Part shown: one piece after another, positions 44,098-52,273 of the stretch
Numbering within the stretch: position 1 is the stretch's first letter
Layout: each line of letters begins with the position of its first letter
The notes under the pieces: model-generated
What the model was told of the DNA's origin: nothing
The model's database searches: none
The model's input: only the letters and a program-made list of their open reading frames with translations
Position numbers and translations under genes: made by a program
NCBI RefSeq assembly: GCF_003051085.1
Contig: NZ_QAOM01000009.1
Coordinates: 85,457-149,456, forward strand
Direction of reading: 5' to 3'
DNA from: Trichococcus patagoniensis
GTDB taxonomy: Bacteria > Bacillota > Bacilli > Lactobacillales > Aerococcaceae
DNA length: 64,000 nucleotides

Positions 44098-44137
44098 CTT
44101 TGACCTATTATAAACACCCTCATTTCCCCTGTCAAAG
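44098..44137 (-). promoter_or_regulatory. Consensus promoter of the HxlR gene with flanking inverted repeat
   Basis: On the minus strand: TTGACA (44130-44135), 17 bases, TATAAT (44107-44112), a perfect sigma-A promoter. A perfect seven-base inverted repeat CTTTGAC/GTCAAAG (44131-44137 and 44098-44104) overlaps the -35 and the expected start site, with half-site centres 33 bp apart. A 13-base palindrome TTTTGTCACAAAA lies further up at 44148-44160. Likely operator for self-repression; that function is inference. Confidence 0.75.
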
Positions 44138-44163
44138 GGAATGTGCCTTTTGTCACAAAATGT

Positions 44164-44283
44164 TTACAAAAAATAAGCATCCTGTTTCGCAATCTGCATT
44201 AACTGAAGTAATTCCTCAGAAAAATGCTTGTGGCCGCCGCTTCTTTCCATCCGAAAAGGAAAATAATCACGAATGATGTTCAT
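44164..44283 (-). CDS. Possible small ORF or gene remnant, 39 codons
   Basis: ATG at 44283, TAA at 44164-44166. The peptide begins MNIIRDYFPFRMERSGGHKH and ends QLMQIAKQDAYFL; the frame stays open a further 15 codons upstream without an ATG. Composition looks protein-like, and a promoter (TTGCCT, 17 bases, TATTAT) lies about 55 bp upstream, but there is no good ribosome site. No family recognised. It may be the 3' end of a decayed gene. Apart from this and the HxlR operator region I see nothing else in the 44087-44414 gap. Confidence 0.25.
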   Translation of the reverse strand: MNIIRDYFPFRMERSGGHKHFSEELLQLMQIAKQDAYFL

Positions 44284-44336
44284 GAGGAATTCGCCAGCCC
44301 GCTTGCTCGCATACAAAAAGTTTATGTCTGTTTTCT

Positions 44337-44365
44337 ATAATAGGATAGGAATTTCACAAAGGCAA
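44337..44365 (-). promoter_or_regulatory. Promoter-like sequence upstream of the 39-codon ORF
   Basis: TTGCCT (44360-44365), 17-base spacer, TATTAT (44337-44342). It lies between the methyltransferase stop and the small ORF. Confidence 0.4.
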
Positions 44366-44414
44366 CACTTTTTCACGTTTAATTGAAAATATAGCGTTTT
44401 TTTCATGCATTTCT

Positions 44415-45173
44415 TCAGCCGACGAAGTGATAAAGCAGGATTCCTGCTGCAACTGCGACATTCAGAGACTCCGCTTCGCCGAATATCGGAATATACAAAT
44501 TCTGATCCGTCAATGCCAATACTTTGTCGGAAACGCCATTACCTTCGTTACCGAGTATCAACGCAACTGTATCGGTCGGGGAAACAGTCCGGTAATCGAC
44601 AGCTGCTGCATTCAGTTCGGTTCCGTAGACCGGGATACCGTTGCTCTTCATTTCGGGAATCAACTTTTTCAAATCACCACGATAAACAGGCAGATGGAAA
44701 TGGCTTCCTTGCATGGAACGCAGCACTTTGTCATTGTAGAGGTCCACCGATCCCTCCCCTAAAATGACACCTGTATACCCGGCAGCATCTGCCGTTCGGA
44801 TAATGGTGCCGAGATTTCCTGGATCCTGAACCTGATCCAAAAGGATATATTTGCCTTTGTATTCCGATATCGGAGTGGCTTCGGGAATCTGAACGATCGC
44901 AACGACTCCTTGCGGCGTCTCGGTCTGAGCCAGGCTGGAAAGGATTTCCTGGGAAACGATGATGATGTCCCTTTCCTCAATCTGCAGATCCGCCTGTTGA
45001 TGAAAAGCTTCTGTCATTACGACTTCTTGGATGTTCGCTTCTGCCTTGATGGCTTCTTTCAAAAGATGCGTCCCCTCGATCAGATAAGCTCCCGCTTCTT
45101 TCCGGCCTTTGGTTGTCTGCAGTTTTTTCCATTGTTTTACTTTTTGATTTTTCATCGATACGATCTTTTCCAT
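44415..45173 (-). CDS. TrmH/SpoU family RNA 2'-O-methyltransferase
   Basis: A 252-residue SPOUT methyltransferase. It has an N-terminal substrate-binding domain (residues 1-95, GAYLIEGTHLLKEA) and the knotted domain with YILLDQVQDPGNLGTIIRTA, ALILGNEGNGVS and the C-terminal IPIFGEAESLNVAVAAGILL. It probably methylates a ribose in 23S rRNA or tRNA. This YsgA-type gene lies upstream of pheST in Bacillus and Lactobacillales, as here. GAGGAG precedes the ATG by seven bases. Confidence 0.93.
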   Translation of the reverse strand: MEKIVSMKNQKVKQWKKLQTTKGRKEAGAYLIEGTHLLKEAIKAEANIQEVVMTEAFHQQADLQIEERDIIIVSQEILSSLAQTETPQGVVAIVQIPEATPISEYKGKYILLDQVQDPGNLGTIIRTADAAGYTGVILGEGSVDLYNDKVLRSMQGSHFHLPVYRGDLKKLIPEMKSNGIPVYGTELNAAAVDYRTVSPTDTVALILGNEGNGVSDKVLALTDQNLYIPIFGEAESLNVAVAAGILLYHFVG

Positions 45174-45233
45174 TTTCTAACTCCTCAGTTCAACATATTC
45201 CCTATTATAACGCATCATCGCCCTTATCGTTGC

Positions 45234-45274
45234 AAAAAAAAGAGAAGGCATCAGAAAATCCTGATCTCTTCTCT
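45234..45274 (-). terminator. Terminator of the PcsB-like gene
   Basis: On the minus strand AGAGAAG (45268-45274) pairs with CTTCTCT (45241-45247); inner ATCAG/CTGAT pair too, and a run of T follows. Confidence 0.85.
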
Positions 45275-45299
45275 ATATTTTCTGTGTATTCTCGGTTAC

Positions 45300-46607
45300 T
45301 TATCCGCCGATGTAATTTACAGGGTTAACTACTGCGCCATTTTCTTGTACTTCAAAGTGCAAGTGGACGCCGGTCGAACTTCCTGTCGTACCCATCACAC
45401 CAACTTGTTGCCCTTGGCTGACAGTTTGACCTGGAGCCACCAACAAACCCGGTTGCATGTGGGCATACAATGTTTTAACGTTTACGCCATTGATTGTGCC
45501 ATGGTTGATCACGACATAATAGCCGTAGCTGGCATGGTAAGTAGCTGTCTCAACTGTTCCGGATTGCGCTGCCGAAATCGCTCCGCTGCCTGCGATATCC
45601 ACGCCGCGATGGAACTCGATCGAACCGCCGAATGGCGAAACGCGATTTCCGAAAGGAGAAGAGATATAGCCGCTTGCCGGTCTCAAGAATCCGCTGGAAT
45701 TCACTGAATAGCTGGTTGTTGTTGTCGTTGTTGCGACAGATGCCGTCAAGTTATTGGCTGCTGCGGCTGCGGCCGCTTCCGCCGCTGCGATAGCTGCTGC
45801 TTCTGCCTCGGCTGCTGCGATGGCTTCAGCCGTGATGCGGGCTTGTTCAGCCGCCATATCATTGCTGATTGTTTCTGTTTGTGCAGCCAAATCAGCTCTA
45901 GTTGATTCCAAGCCATTTTTCTCGGCTTCAGTCAACTCATAGTTCTCGATGACTTGCGCGATTTGGACGTCGATCTCAGCTTTTTGGGCTACGACATTAT
46001 TTTTTGAAATCAGAATGTCTTGTCTCAATGCTTCAGCAGCAAGTTTTTCTTCTTCAACAGCCACTTTGCTGTCTTCGACTTTTTGCTGATCCGCTTCCTG
46101 TTGTTCCACGATGTCCTTGTTGGCAGTCACAATCTTTGAAACGACCGTGATTTTACCGACTAAGTCAGAGAAATTCTCTGAAGACAACAGCATTGAAGCT
46201 ATATTCGTAACGCCCGCATCCGTTTGGATATAGCGAGCCTGCGTATTTAATTTTTCGGTTCTCTGGTCGATGACCACTTGTAACGCTTCGATTTCAGCCT
46301 GCAATTCCAAAATTTTTGATTCGATATCAGCCAATTTTTGCTCTTGAGCCGCTAATCGGTTCATCAATTCATCCAATTGCGATTGAAGTTCATTTACCTT
46401 TGTTTCCAAATTTGATTTTTCGGATTCCAAAGTATTCAATGAATTTGATTTTTCTTCAATCTGCGATTGAATCGTATTCGTTTCTAATTGCAAAGCATCT
46501 TTTTGTTGTTGTAATTCTTCCAATGTAGCCGCTTGAGCAGTAAAACCACCTGCAATCGGACTAAGCAATAAGATTGATGAGAACAACGCGATATGTTTTT
46601 TTCCCAA
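45300..46607 (-). CDS. Secreted PcsB-like murein hydrolase with M23 domain
   Basis: A 435-residue exported protein. Signal peptide about residues 1-26 (LFSSILLLSPIAGGFTAQA), a long coiled coil (about 27-265, repeated Gln/Glu/Leu heptads) and a C-terminal M23 metallopeptidase (about 310-433) with zinc ligands in EFHRGVDIAG and GVHLHFEV. The coiled-coil layout is that of PcsB/EnvC/CwlO proteins regulated by FtsEX; PcsB itself has CHAP, CwlO has NlpC, so only the layout is shared. An Ala-rich stretch precedes the M23 domain. The start is TTG at 46607 behind AGGAGA. Its M23 domain closely resembles that at 58 kb. Confidence 0.92.
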   Translation of the reverse strand: MGKKHIALFSSILLLSPIAGGFTAQAATLEELQQQKDALQLETNTIQSQIEEKSNSLNTLESEKSNLETKVNELQSQLDELMNRLAAQEQKLADIESKILELQAEIEALQVVIDQRTEKLNTQARYIQTDAGVTNIASMLLSSENFSDLVGKITVVSKIVTANKDIVEQQEADQQKVEDSKVAVEEEKLAAEALRQDILISKNNVVAQKAEIDVQIAQVIENYELTEAEKNGLESTRADLAAQTETISNDMAAEQARITAEAIAAAEAEAAAIAAAEAAAAAAANNLTASVATTTTTTSYSVNSSGFLRPASGYISSPFGNRVSPFGGSIEFHRGVDIAGSGAISAAQSGTVETATYHASYGYYVVINHGTINGVNVKTLYAHMQPGLLVAPGQTVSQGQQVGVMGTTGSSTGVHLHFEVQENGAVVNPVNYIGG

Positions 46608-46641
46608 TTATACTTCTCCTCCTGTTTCTTCTACGAGATGA

Positions 46642-46669
46642 AGTATATCAAAGTTAAAATACTATTACA
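46642..46669 (-). promoter_or_regulatory. Promoter with WalR-box-like repeat
   Basis: On the minus strand TGTAAT, five bases, TTTAAC (46653-46669) against the WalR consensus TGTWAH-N5-TGTWAH (one mismatch), five bases upstream of a TATACT -10 element (46642-46647) that is itself extended by TGA. Secreted wall hydrolases of the PcsB/CwlO type are known WalRK targets in Firmicutes. Confidence 0.55.
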
Positions 46670-46856
46670 TGATAGAAATATGACAATTGTATTTCAATTT
46701 GTTACGTCAGTCGTAAATCCTGAAATGTTGTTCATATTTGCACAATGCCTTCTGAAGACAGCCATCATTTGATTGTTTGCGCTTGCAGCGATATAATTGA
46801 CCTGTATCAAGCAGTGCCTCCGCCATCGCTCTTCAGGAAAGAAAGGAGCAATAAGC

Positions 46857-47036
46857 ATGAAAATCGATCCAAAAGATTTGCACAAACCAGGTACGGATAA
46901 TCTTCCTCCTGGCGTATACAAAGAAGTTGGCCCTAGAGGGGGCAAAATCACCGGCAGCAAAGAAGTCCATATTGTCGAAGGGCACAGACTTCCGCCTACA
47001 AACAAAGCCGGAAACAAATGGATCAAAAAAGACTGA
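46857..47036 (+). CDS. YjzC-like small protein
   Basis: A 59-residue protein similar to the YjzC family: PGTDNLPPGVYKEVGPRGGK and a C-terminal EGHRLPPTNKAGNKWIKKD. Function unknown. The ATG at 46857 follows AAGGAGC at seven bases; the frame is open upstream to 46797 but has no other good start. It stands alone between two minus-strand genes. Confidence 0.75.
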   Translation: MKIDPKDLHKPGTDNLPPGVYKEVGPRGGKITGSKEVHIVEGHRLPPTNKAGNKWIKKD

Positions 47037-47099
47037 TTATTCGCCTAATATTGATCACTTGAACGTTTCAGGGCGGAGGAACCTTGGATTTCACTTCAG

Positions 47100-47135
47100 A
47101 AAAGGACCGTGCAGCAAGAGCCGCGCAGTCCTTTT
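47100..47135 (-). terminator. Terminator between the YjzC-like gene and yqeY
   Basis: AAAAGGAC (47100-47107) pairs with GTCCTTTT (47128-47135), with GTGC/GCGC-type pairing inside. It ends yqeY and may serve the converging small gene. Confidence 0.75.
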
Positions 47136-47148
47136 CTTGTCTGATGCA

Positions 47149-47580
47149 TTATTTTGCCAACAGTTCTTTGATGATTTTGGAGACGAGTGCTTTGTCGGCT
47201 TTTCCGTCCAACACCTGCATCGAGAATTTCATCGCATCCTTCAATGGCATTTCGGCTACCCCGTTTTCGGCCAAAAAGAAGCGGACTTCTCTTTCATCCA
47301 TCATTTTGGGAACATATGCCTCCAAAATGGCCAACTTTTTCTGGCTCTCTTCAATCAGATCCGTGCGGTCGACCTGTTTCGCAAAGGCGATGGCTTCATT
47401 GGTTTTCTTGATGTCCTTCAGAAAAACATGGATTTCCTCCGCCTCGGTCATTTCGCGCTTGTTGTCTATCACAAAGGAATCGTACTCCGATTTGATGAGG
47501 CGCAGCACATCCGTCTTCAATGTGTCTTTGTCTTTCCTTGCTTGGATGAAATCCTTGTTTACTTTTTCTTTCAATGTCAT
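47149..47580 (-). CDS. YqeY/GatB-related protein
   Basis: A 143-residue helical protein with the YqeY pattern: KVNKDFIQARKDKDTLKTDV and LRLIKSEYDSF at the N-terminus, then LAILEAYVPKMMDEREV, and a C-terminal block resembling the tail domain of GatB. It is thought to be linked to tRNA-dependent amidation or tRNA binding, but the role is not established. It does not sit next to rpsU here. Confidence 0.9.
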   Translation of the reverse strand: MTLKEKVNKDFIQARKDKDTLKTDVLRLIKSEYDSFVIDNKREMTEAEEIHVFLKDIKKTNEAIAFAKQVDRTDLIEESQKKLAILEAYVPKMMDEREVRFFLAENGVAEMPLKDAMKFSMQVLDGKADKALVSKIIKELLAK

Positions 47581-47974
47581 GATTACAGGACTCCCTTCGA
47601 TTCTTTAGTATGGGCTGTTTAGATATTTTTTTGCTTCAAGGGTCAGCCTTCACCCCTCATTCTAAGGAAAAGCAGCGGAATTGGCAAATATCATCGCCTA
47701 AATCCGAGTATTGAATAAGTGACAAGCTATTTATGGCTTAAAACCATCGCGAGCGGTAAAATCGGGACGAGCAAGATACTCTTCAGGAAATACTCCAATT
47801 CATTCGCGGAAGAGGGTGTAAGCATGTCATACTTTTGGACTTTTGAATGGGAAATTTCCAAAAGAAGAAATTTAATATGACGACAAGTCGGCCCAGGTAA
47901 ATATGCTAAAAAACAGAAATGCTGATAGAACAGCATTTCTGTTTTTTACGTTAGGCAGCATAAAAACTGTCTGT
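47581..47974. other. 394-bp gap between yqeY and pepV
   Basis: No convincing gene. A plus-strand GTG-started frame of 53 codons (about 47718-47879) and a minus-strand frame ending near 47727 cross this stretch; neither has a ribosome site or a recognisable product. The right end holds the pepV terminator. The left end should hold the yqeY promoter, which I could not locate confidently. Confidence 0.5.
47911..47944. terminator. Terminator of pepV
   Basis: Thirteen-base perfect arms (47911-47923 and 47932-47944, AAACAGAAATGCT and its complement) with an eight-base loop and T/A runs on both sides. Confidence 0.9.
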
Positions 47975-49378
47975 TTATTTCAAGAGCTCATACATGGCAT
48001 CCGCGTAGATGGCGGTCGCGCGGAAAAGATCATCGAGAGCGATAAATTCGTTCGCTTGGTGCATCGTATCGATGCTGTCCGGGAACATCGCGCCATAAGC
48101 AACGCCGCGTTCCAGCAAGCGCCCGTAGGTTCCGCCGCCGATGGATTGTTCATGCCCCTTCAGGCCTGTATGTTTTTCATAGACAGCCAGCAACGTCTTG
48201 ACCAACGGATCGTCAGCCGGAACGTAGTGCGGCAATTTACCGTGTCCGCCTTTTGCGATCGTCACGCCATAGGAAGCCAAAGCCGCTTCCAATTTGATTT
48301 CGATGCCTTCTTCGGAAACGCCTTGCGGGTAACGGAAGTTCAAAGCCACTTCACCGCCTGTTGTCGGTGTGAAAGTGAAGATGCCGGCATTCATGGTCAA
48401 TTCGCCCATGACCGAATCCGTATAAGCCAAGTTCAATTTCTGTGCATCGTGCTGCAGGTGGATACTGTCCGCGATCAATTCCAGGAAAGTGGCCGCTTGT
48501 CCGCCGAAGTTGAATTTGTTCAGGAAAGTGGCCAGGTACGTGCCCGCGTTCACGCCGGCAGCCGGATTCATGCCATGAGCGGCTTTACCGATCAATTCGA
48601 TCGTTACTTGTTCCCCCTCCACAGAAATCGTTCCTTTAACCGGATTATTTTCAAGGAAACTAGCGAATGCCTGCTCAATTCTGTCGGTCTCCGGGCTGCT
48701 GAATACGGCAGTCGCATCCTGAGGGACCATGTTTTCGCGAAGACCTGCGTCAAAGCTCAATAGCTCGTTCTTGCCGCCTTTGTTGTCGCCTCTGAATTGG
48801 ACCATGAAAGTCTGCATGCCTTTCTCACCATTGATGATCGGGAACTCTGCATCCGGCGAAAAACCGAAATCAGGAATCCGTTCGTTCTCGAGATAGTGGT
48901 CCATGCATTTCCAGCCGCTCTCCTCATCCGTTCCGATGATGACACGGACTTTTTTGGAGATCGGCAGTTTCAAGTCACGGATGATCTTCAGTGCATAATA
49001 GGCAGCCATCGTAGGCCCCTTATCATCACTGGAACCACGGGCATAGATGCGGTCATCGATGATGACCGGCACAAAAGGATCCGTATCCCAGCCGGTTCCG
49101 GTAGGCACAACATCGACGTGGCCGAATACGCCCATCAATTCTTCGCCTTCGCCGAATTCGATATGTCCGGCCAGATTGCCGACATTCTTCGTGATGAAAC
49201 CATCCCGTTCGCCGATCGCCAAGAAGGCTTCCAGCGCTTCCTTGGGGCCTGGTCCGACCGGGGCTTCAGGGGTTATTTTTGAATCATCCCTTACACTGTC
49301 GATACGCAACAGCGTGAATAAATCCTCGAGCAGTTCCGTTCTTCTGGCTTCCACTTCTTTTTTCCAATTGATTTCCAT
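47975..49378 (-). CDS. pepV: Dipeptidase PepV
   Basis: M20 zinc dipeptidase of 467 residues with broad specificity, typical of lactic acid bacteria. Zinc-site motifs in order: MGVFGHVDVVPTG, RGSSDDKGPT, IGTDEESGWKC, then SFDAG and the C-terminal QSIGGGTYGR. The inserted lid domain lies between. The ATG at 49378 follows AGGA at nine bases; a GTG two codons earlier is possible. Order murJ-rsuA-pepV is shared with relatives. Confidence 0.95.
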   Translation of the reverse strand: MEINWKKEVEARRTELLEDLFTLLRIDSVRDDSKITPEAPVGPGPKEALEAFLAIGERDGFITKNVGNLAGHIEFGEGEELMGVFGHVDVVPTGTGWDTDPFVPVIIDDRIYARGSSDDKGPTMAAYYALKIIRDLKLPISKKVRVIIGTDEESGWKCMDHYLENERIPDFGFSPDAEFPIINGEKGMQTFMVQFRGDNKGGKNELLSFDAGLRENMVPQDATAVFSSPETDRIEQAFASFLENNPVKGTISVEGEQVTIELIGKAAHGMNPAAGVNAGTYLATFLNKFNFGGQAATFLELIADSIHLQHDAQKLNLAYTDSVMGELTMNAGIFTFTPTTGGEVALNFRYPQGVSEEGIEIKLEAALASYGVTIAKGGHGKLPHYVPADDPLVKTLLAVYEKHTGLKGHEQSIGGGTYGRLLERGVAYGAMFPDSIDTMHQANEFIALDDLFRATAIYADAMYELLK

Positions 49379-49480
49379 GCGCACACGTCCTAACTTAAAA
49401 TTATCATGCTATCATCATATCACTTTTGGCAAAATATCCAAATAAAAGCTTGGTATTTAGGCCCAACAATCCGCAAAATC

Positions 49481-50224
49481 TTAGCCTTTTTTAATCGACT
49501 CCGGCAGATGTTCCCGCAATGCCGCAAGTTCCTCATCACGCAACGGACGATAGTTCCCTTTTTCCAATTGCTCATCCAAATGCAAGGGCCCCATTGTCAA
49601 CCTTTTCAGGAAAGTGACCTCTTTTCCGCAGGCCAGCACCATCCGTTTCACTTGATGGAACTTCCCTTCTTTAATCGTGATCTCTACCTCTGAGCAATCC
49701 TTTTCTTCATCATAGCGCAGGAGCTCCAGTTTTGCCGGCAGGCAACGGTAGCCATCTTCCAGTATGAGCCCTTCAGCAAAGGCTTTTTGATCTTCTTCCG
49801 TCATCCGACCGTCAACTTCCGCGAAATAGATCTTGTCCACATGCCGTTTCGGCGACAGCAGGAAATGCGCCAATTGGCCATCGTTCGTCAACAGCAGCAG
49901 TCCTTCCGTATCCTTGTCCAGTCGCCCCACCGGAAAAAGTTCCTGCTGATGCAGTTCGAAAGCCAACAGGTCGATGACCGTCTTTTGGTGATTATCCTCG
50001 GTCGCGCTGAGGACGCCCTGCGGCTTATTCATCATCAGGTAAATGTATTCCTGATAGCTGACCGGTTCGCCTCCGACCAGAATTGTGTCCTTTTCGCTGT
50101 CCACTTTAGCTTCCGCTTTCGTTTCAATTTCCCCATTGACCGTTATCAGTTTCTTTTTCAATAACACTTTGACTTCTTTTCTGGATCCGAATCCGGAATT
50201 CGACAGCAGTTTATCCAAACGCAT
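49481..50224 (-). CDS. 16S rRNA pseudouridine synthase, RsuA family
   Basis: A 247-residue enzyme with an N-terminal S4 domain (residues 1-60, MRLDKLLSNSGFGSRKEVK) and the RluE/RsuA catalytic domain with the active-site Asp in FPVGRLDKDTEGLLLLTNDG (near residue 103) and the C-terminal EGKFHQVKRM. It probably isomerises a uridine in 16S rRNA. Located 61 bp after the flippase gene. Confidence 0.94.
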   Translation of the reverse strand: MRLDKLLSNSGFGSRKEVKVLLKKKLITVNGEIETKAEAKVDSEKDTILVGGEPVSYQEYIYLMMNKPQGVLSATEDNHQKTVIDLLAFELHQQELFPVGRLDKDTEGLLLLTNDGQLAHFLLSPKRHVDKIYFAEVDGRMTEEDQKAFAEGLILEDGYRCLPAKLELLRYDEEKDCSEVEITIKEGKFHQVKRMVLACGKEVTFLKRLTMGPLHLDEQLEKGNYRPLRDEELAALREHLPESIKKG

Positions 50225-50285
50225 ATTTTTTCTCCCTTATAAACCAAAAAGCACCCACTGAGGCTGCTTTCCGGTTTCGTTTATT

Positions 50286-51944
50286 TTATTTGATGCGCAT
50301 TTTTCTGCGCAGGCCGTTCGCTTTGGCGCCCAAAATGTCATCCGCGATGCGCAATTTCAGGGTCAGGAACAAGTAGACGAAGCCTCCGACTGCCGCTACG
50401 ATAGCGACAACCACAAGTGCCGTCAACTTGCGGTCGATCGGAATGACCAGCATGCTGGCTTTCAAGGCGATGAACGCGCAGGCAGCCATGAATAATGCAA
50501 CCGCCAAGATTTTACCGGTTTTTTTCATTGTATCGACCAACCCAAAATGGGTCAGCTGATAGACTTTCCGTCCGCTCAAGAGCACTGTAACGATGAATCC
50601 GATCGTCGTCGCAACCAATGCGCCTGCCGTATCGAACAAAGCCAACATCGGGTACTGCATGAGCGCTTTGACAGCAAGCCCAACCAGCAGATAGGAGATC
50701 ATTGTCTTATGTCTGCTTAATGACTGCAAAATCGACCCGAGAATCGTGAACAGCCCCAAAACGATGCTCATCATAGCCGATACCGCCAATAGCGTAGGAC
50801 CTACCGGATGAAGCGGATAAAACACGTTGTAGATTGGTTCGGAAACGATCATCATCCCCAAAGATGCCGGAAGCATGATGAAAGCGAACAATTGGATGAT
50901 CTCCCTCACCTGGCTCTGCAGCACACGGAAGTTGCCTTTCGTGAATTCTGCGGCAATCAATGGCACTGCCGCTGTGGCCATCCCGACTGCCAAGGACACG
51001 ATAATCATGATCAGTTTGTCGGCGTTGAAACTGAACAGACCGAACAGATCCTCGATTTCTTTGCCTGAGTAGCTCGTCAGGTTCTCCATCATCGGTTTGA
51101 ACGTCACTTGGTCAATCAGCTTGGCGAAAGTGATGCCTGAGCCGATCAGGATGAACGGAATCGATTCCTGCAGCATGCTCTTGATGGCCGCAGTCGTCTG
51201 GATGTTGCTGGAAGGTTCACTGTTGGCGATCAAGGGTTGATATTCAGCCATTTTCTTTTTGTAATAAAAAAGAAGGATGATGGTAGCAACGATTGCGCCT
51301 ATGAAAGCCGCAAAAGTGGAGTGCGCAACAGCTGTGGCGATGTTGCCGTCCAGAAGTTGCATCACGATGTAGGTGGCTCCCAAAAGATACACGACTCTGC
51401 CGATCTGCTCGAACACTTGCGAAATCGCAGAGGGCACCATATCCTGATAGCCTTGGAAAAAACCGCGCATCAAGCTCATGCCTGGCACCAGCAATAGAGC
51501 CGGAGCCAACGCCCGAATAACCAATGCGCCATCCTCAGGCGAAGCGGCCGGGCTGTTCTCAGCGATCATCGGTGCCAACCCGTACATCAATGCGGCACTG
51601 ACGGCACCCGTCAAAATCATGAAGAACATGCTCTTCTTGAAGATGTCGATCCCGGTGCGGTATTGATTTTTTGCATTGTATTGGGCCACCTGCTTGGACA
51701 TCGCTGCAGGGAAGCCTGCTATTCCGATCGAAAGGAAGAGCTGATAAGGTGTGTAGCCTATCGAATAAAGGGCATTTGCCGTATTGGCCGCATCCGTAGA
51801 CCCCATCAAGGCATTCCATGGGATGATGTAGAGCGCGCCGATCAAGCGGGAAAAAATGCTCCCGAAAGTCATCCAAAAAGTCCCTTGCACCATCTTATTG
51901 TTGGTTGTTTCATTTTCTTCGTTAATTTTTCTATCTGTTGACAT
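50286..51944 (-). CDS. MurJ/YtgP-type lipid II flippase (polysaccharide biosynthesis protein)
   Basis: A 552-residue MOP-superfamily membrane protein with about 14 helices from residue 25 on, starting MVQGTFWMTFGSIFSRLIGAL. YtgP/SpoVB-like proteins flip lipid II or related lipid-linked sugars. Conserved SIGIAGFPAAMSKQVAQYN and SLMRGFFQGYQDMVPSA match the family. Start at ATG 51944 after AGCAGG; a longer frame upstream lacks a ribosome site. A promoter lies 35-64 bp upstream. In relatives leuS follows directly; here the deacetylase gene intervenes. Confidence 0.92.
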   Translation of the reverse strand: MSTDRKINEENETTNNKMVQGTFWMTFGSIFSRLIGALYIIPWNALMGSTDAANTANALYSIGYTPYQLFLSIGIAGFPAAMSKQVAQYNAKNQYRTGIDIFKKSMFFMILTGAVSAALMYGLAPMIAENSPAASPEDGALVIRALAPALLLVPGMSLMRGFFQGYQDMVPSAISQVFEQIGRVVYLLGATYIVMQLLDGNIATAVAHSTFAAFIGAIVATIILLFYYKKKMAEYQPLIANSEPSSNIQTTAAIKSMLQESIPFILIGSGITFAKLIDQVTFKPMMENLTSYSGKEIEDLFGLFSFNADKLIMIIVSLAVGMATAAVPLIAAEFTKGNFRVLQSQVREIIQLFAFIMLPASLGMMIVSEPIYNVFYPLHPVGPTLLAVSAMMSIVLGLFTILGSILQSLSRHKTMISYLLVGLAVKALMQYPMLALFDTAGALVATTIGFIVTVLLSGRKVYQLTHFGLVDTMKKTGKILAVALFMAACAFIALKASMLVIPIDRKLTALVVVAIVAAVGGFVYLFLTLKLRIADDILGAKANGLRRKMRIK

Positions 51945-51979
51945 TTGCAACCTGCTTTCTTCCCGATGAATGAAAGATA

Positions 51980-52008
51980 ATAATACCATCACTCAAGTAT
52001 TTTACCAA
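51980..52008 (-). promoter_or_regulatory. Promoter of the flippase gene
   Basis: TTGGTA (52003-52008), 17-base spacer ending in TGG, TATTAT (51980-51985), an extended -10. It likely drives flippase, rsuA and perhaps pepV. Confidence 0.65.
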
Positions 52009-52273
52009 AAATCCGGTTTTTTTCAATCTATAGCAGTCTTATTTTGCAAAATCCTAACAATTTCGGATTAATCCCTGACATTTCCAGGCTAAATGCCCCT
52101 CTCCATTGCATGCGTTTTCATACCATCGCCTGATCGTTTATGGTAAAATGTAAGTGTGGAAAAGAACGAAGACAATCCATTTTTTTGTCAAAATCACAAT
52201 TCACAGGCACTTGGCTTTCAACGCTGTCTCGTCAACCGTGTCGCACAGTCTGCAATAGAAAAGAGGAATAAAA
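52009..52273 (+). other. Intergenic region upstream of the deacetylase gene
   Basis: Part of a 329-bp non-coding gap. The only clear signal is an extended -10 (TGGTAAAAT at 52141-52149), about 125 bp before the ATG at 52274, giving an unusually long leader of about 115 bases. I find no named riboswitch in it. A frame covering 52156-52407 on the plus strand is not supported by composition or ribosome site. Confidence 0.5.

Noticed and set aside
47718..47936. Short frames on both strands in the yqeY-pepV gap
   Set aside because: No ribosome site, no recognisable product and the two frames overlap on opposite strands; treated as non-coding.
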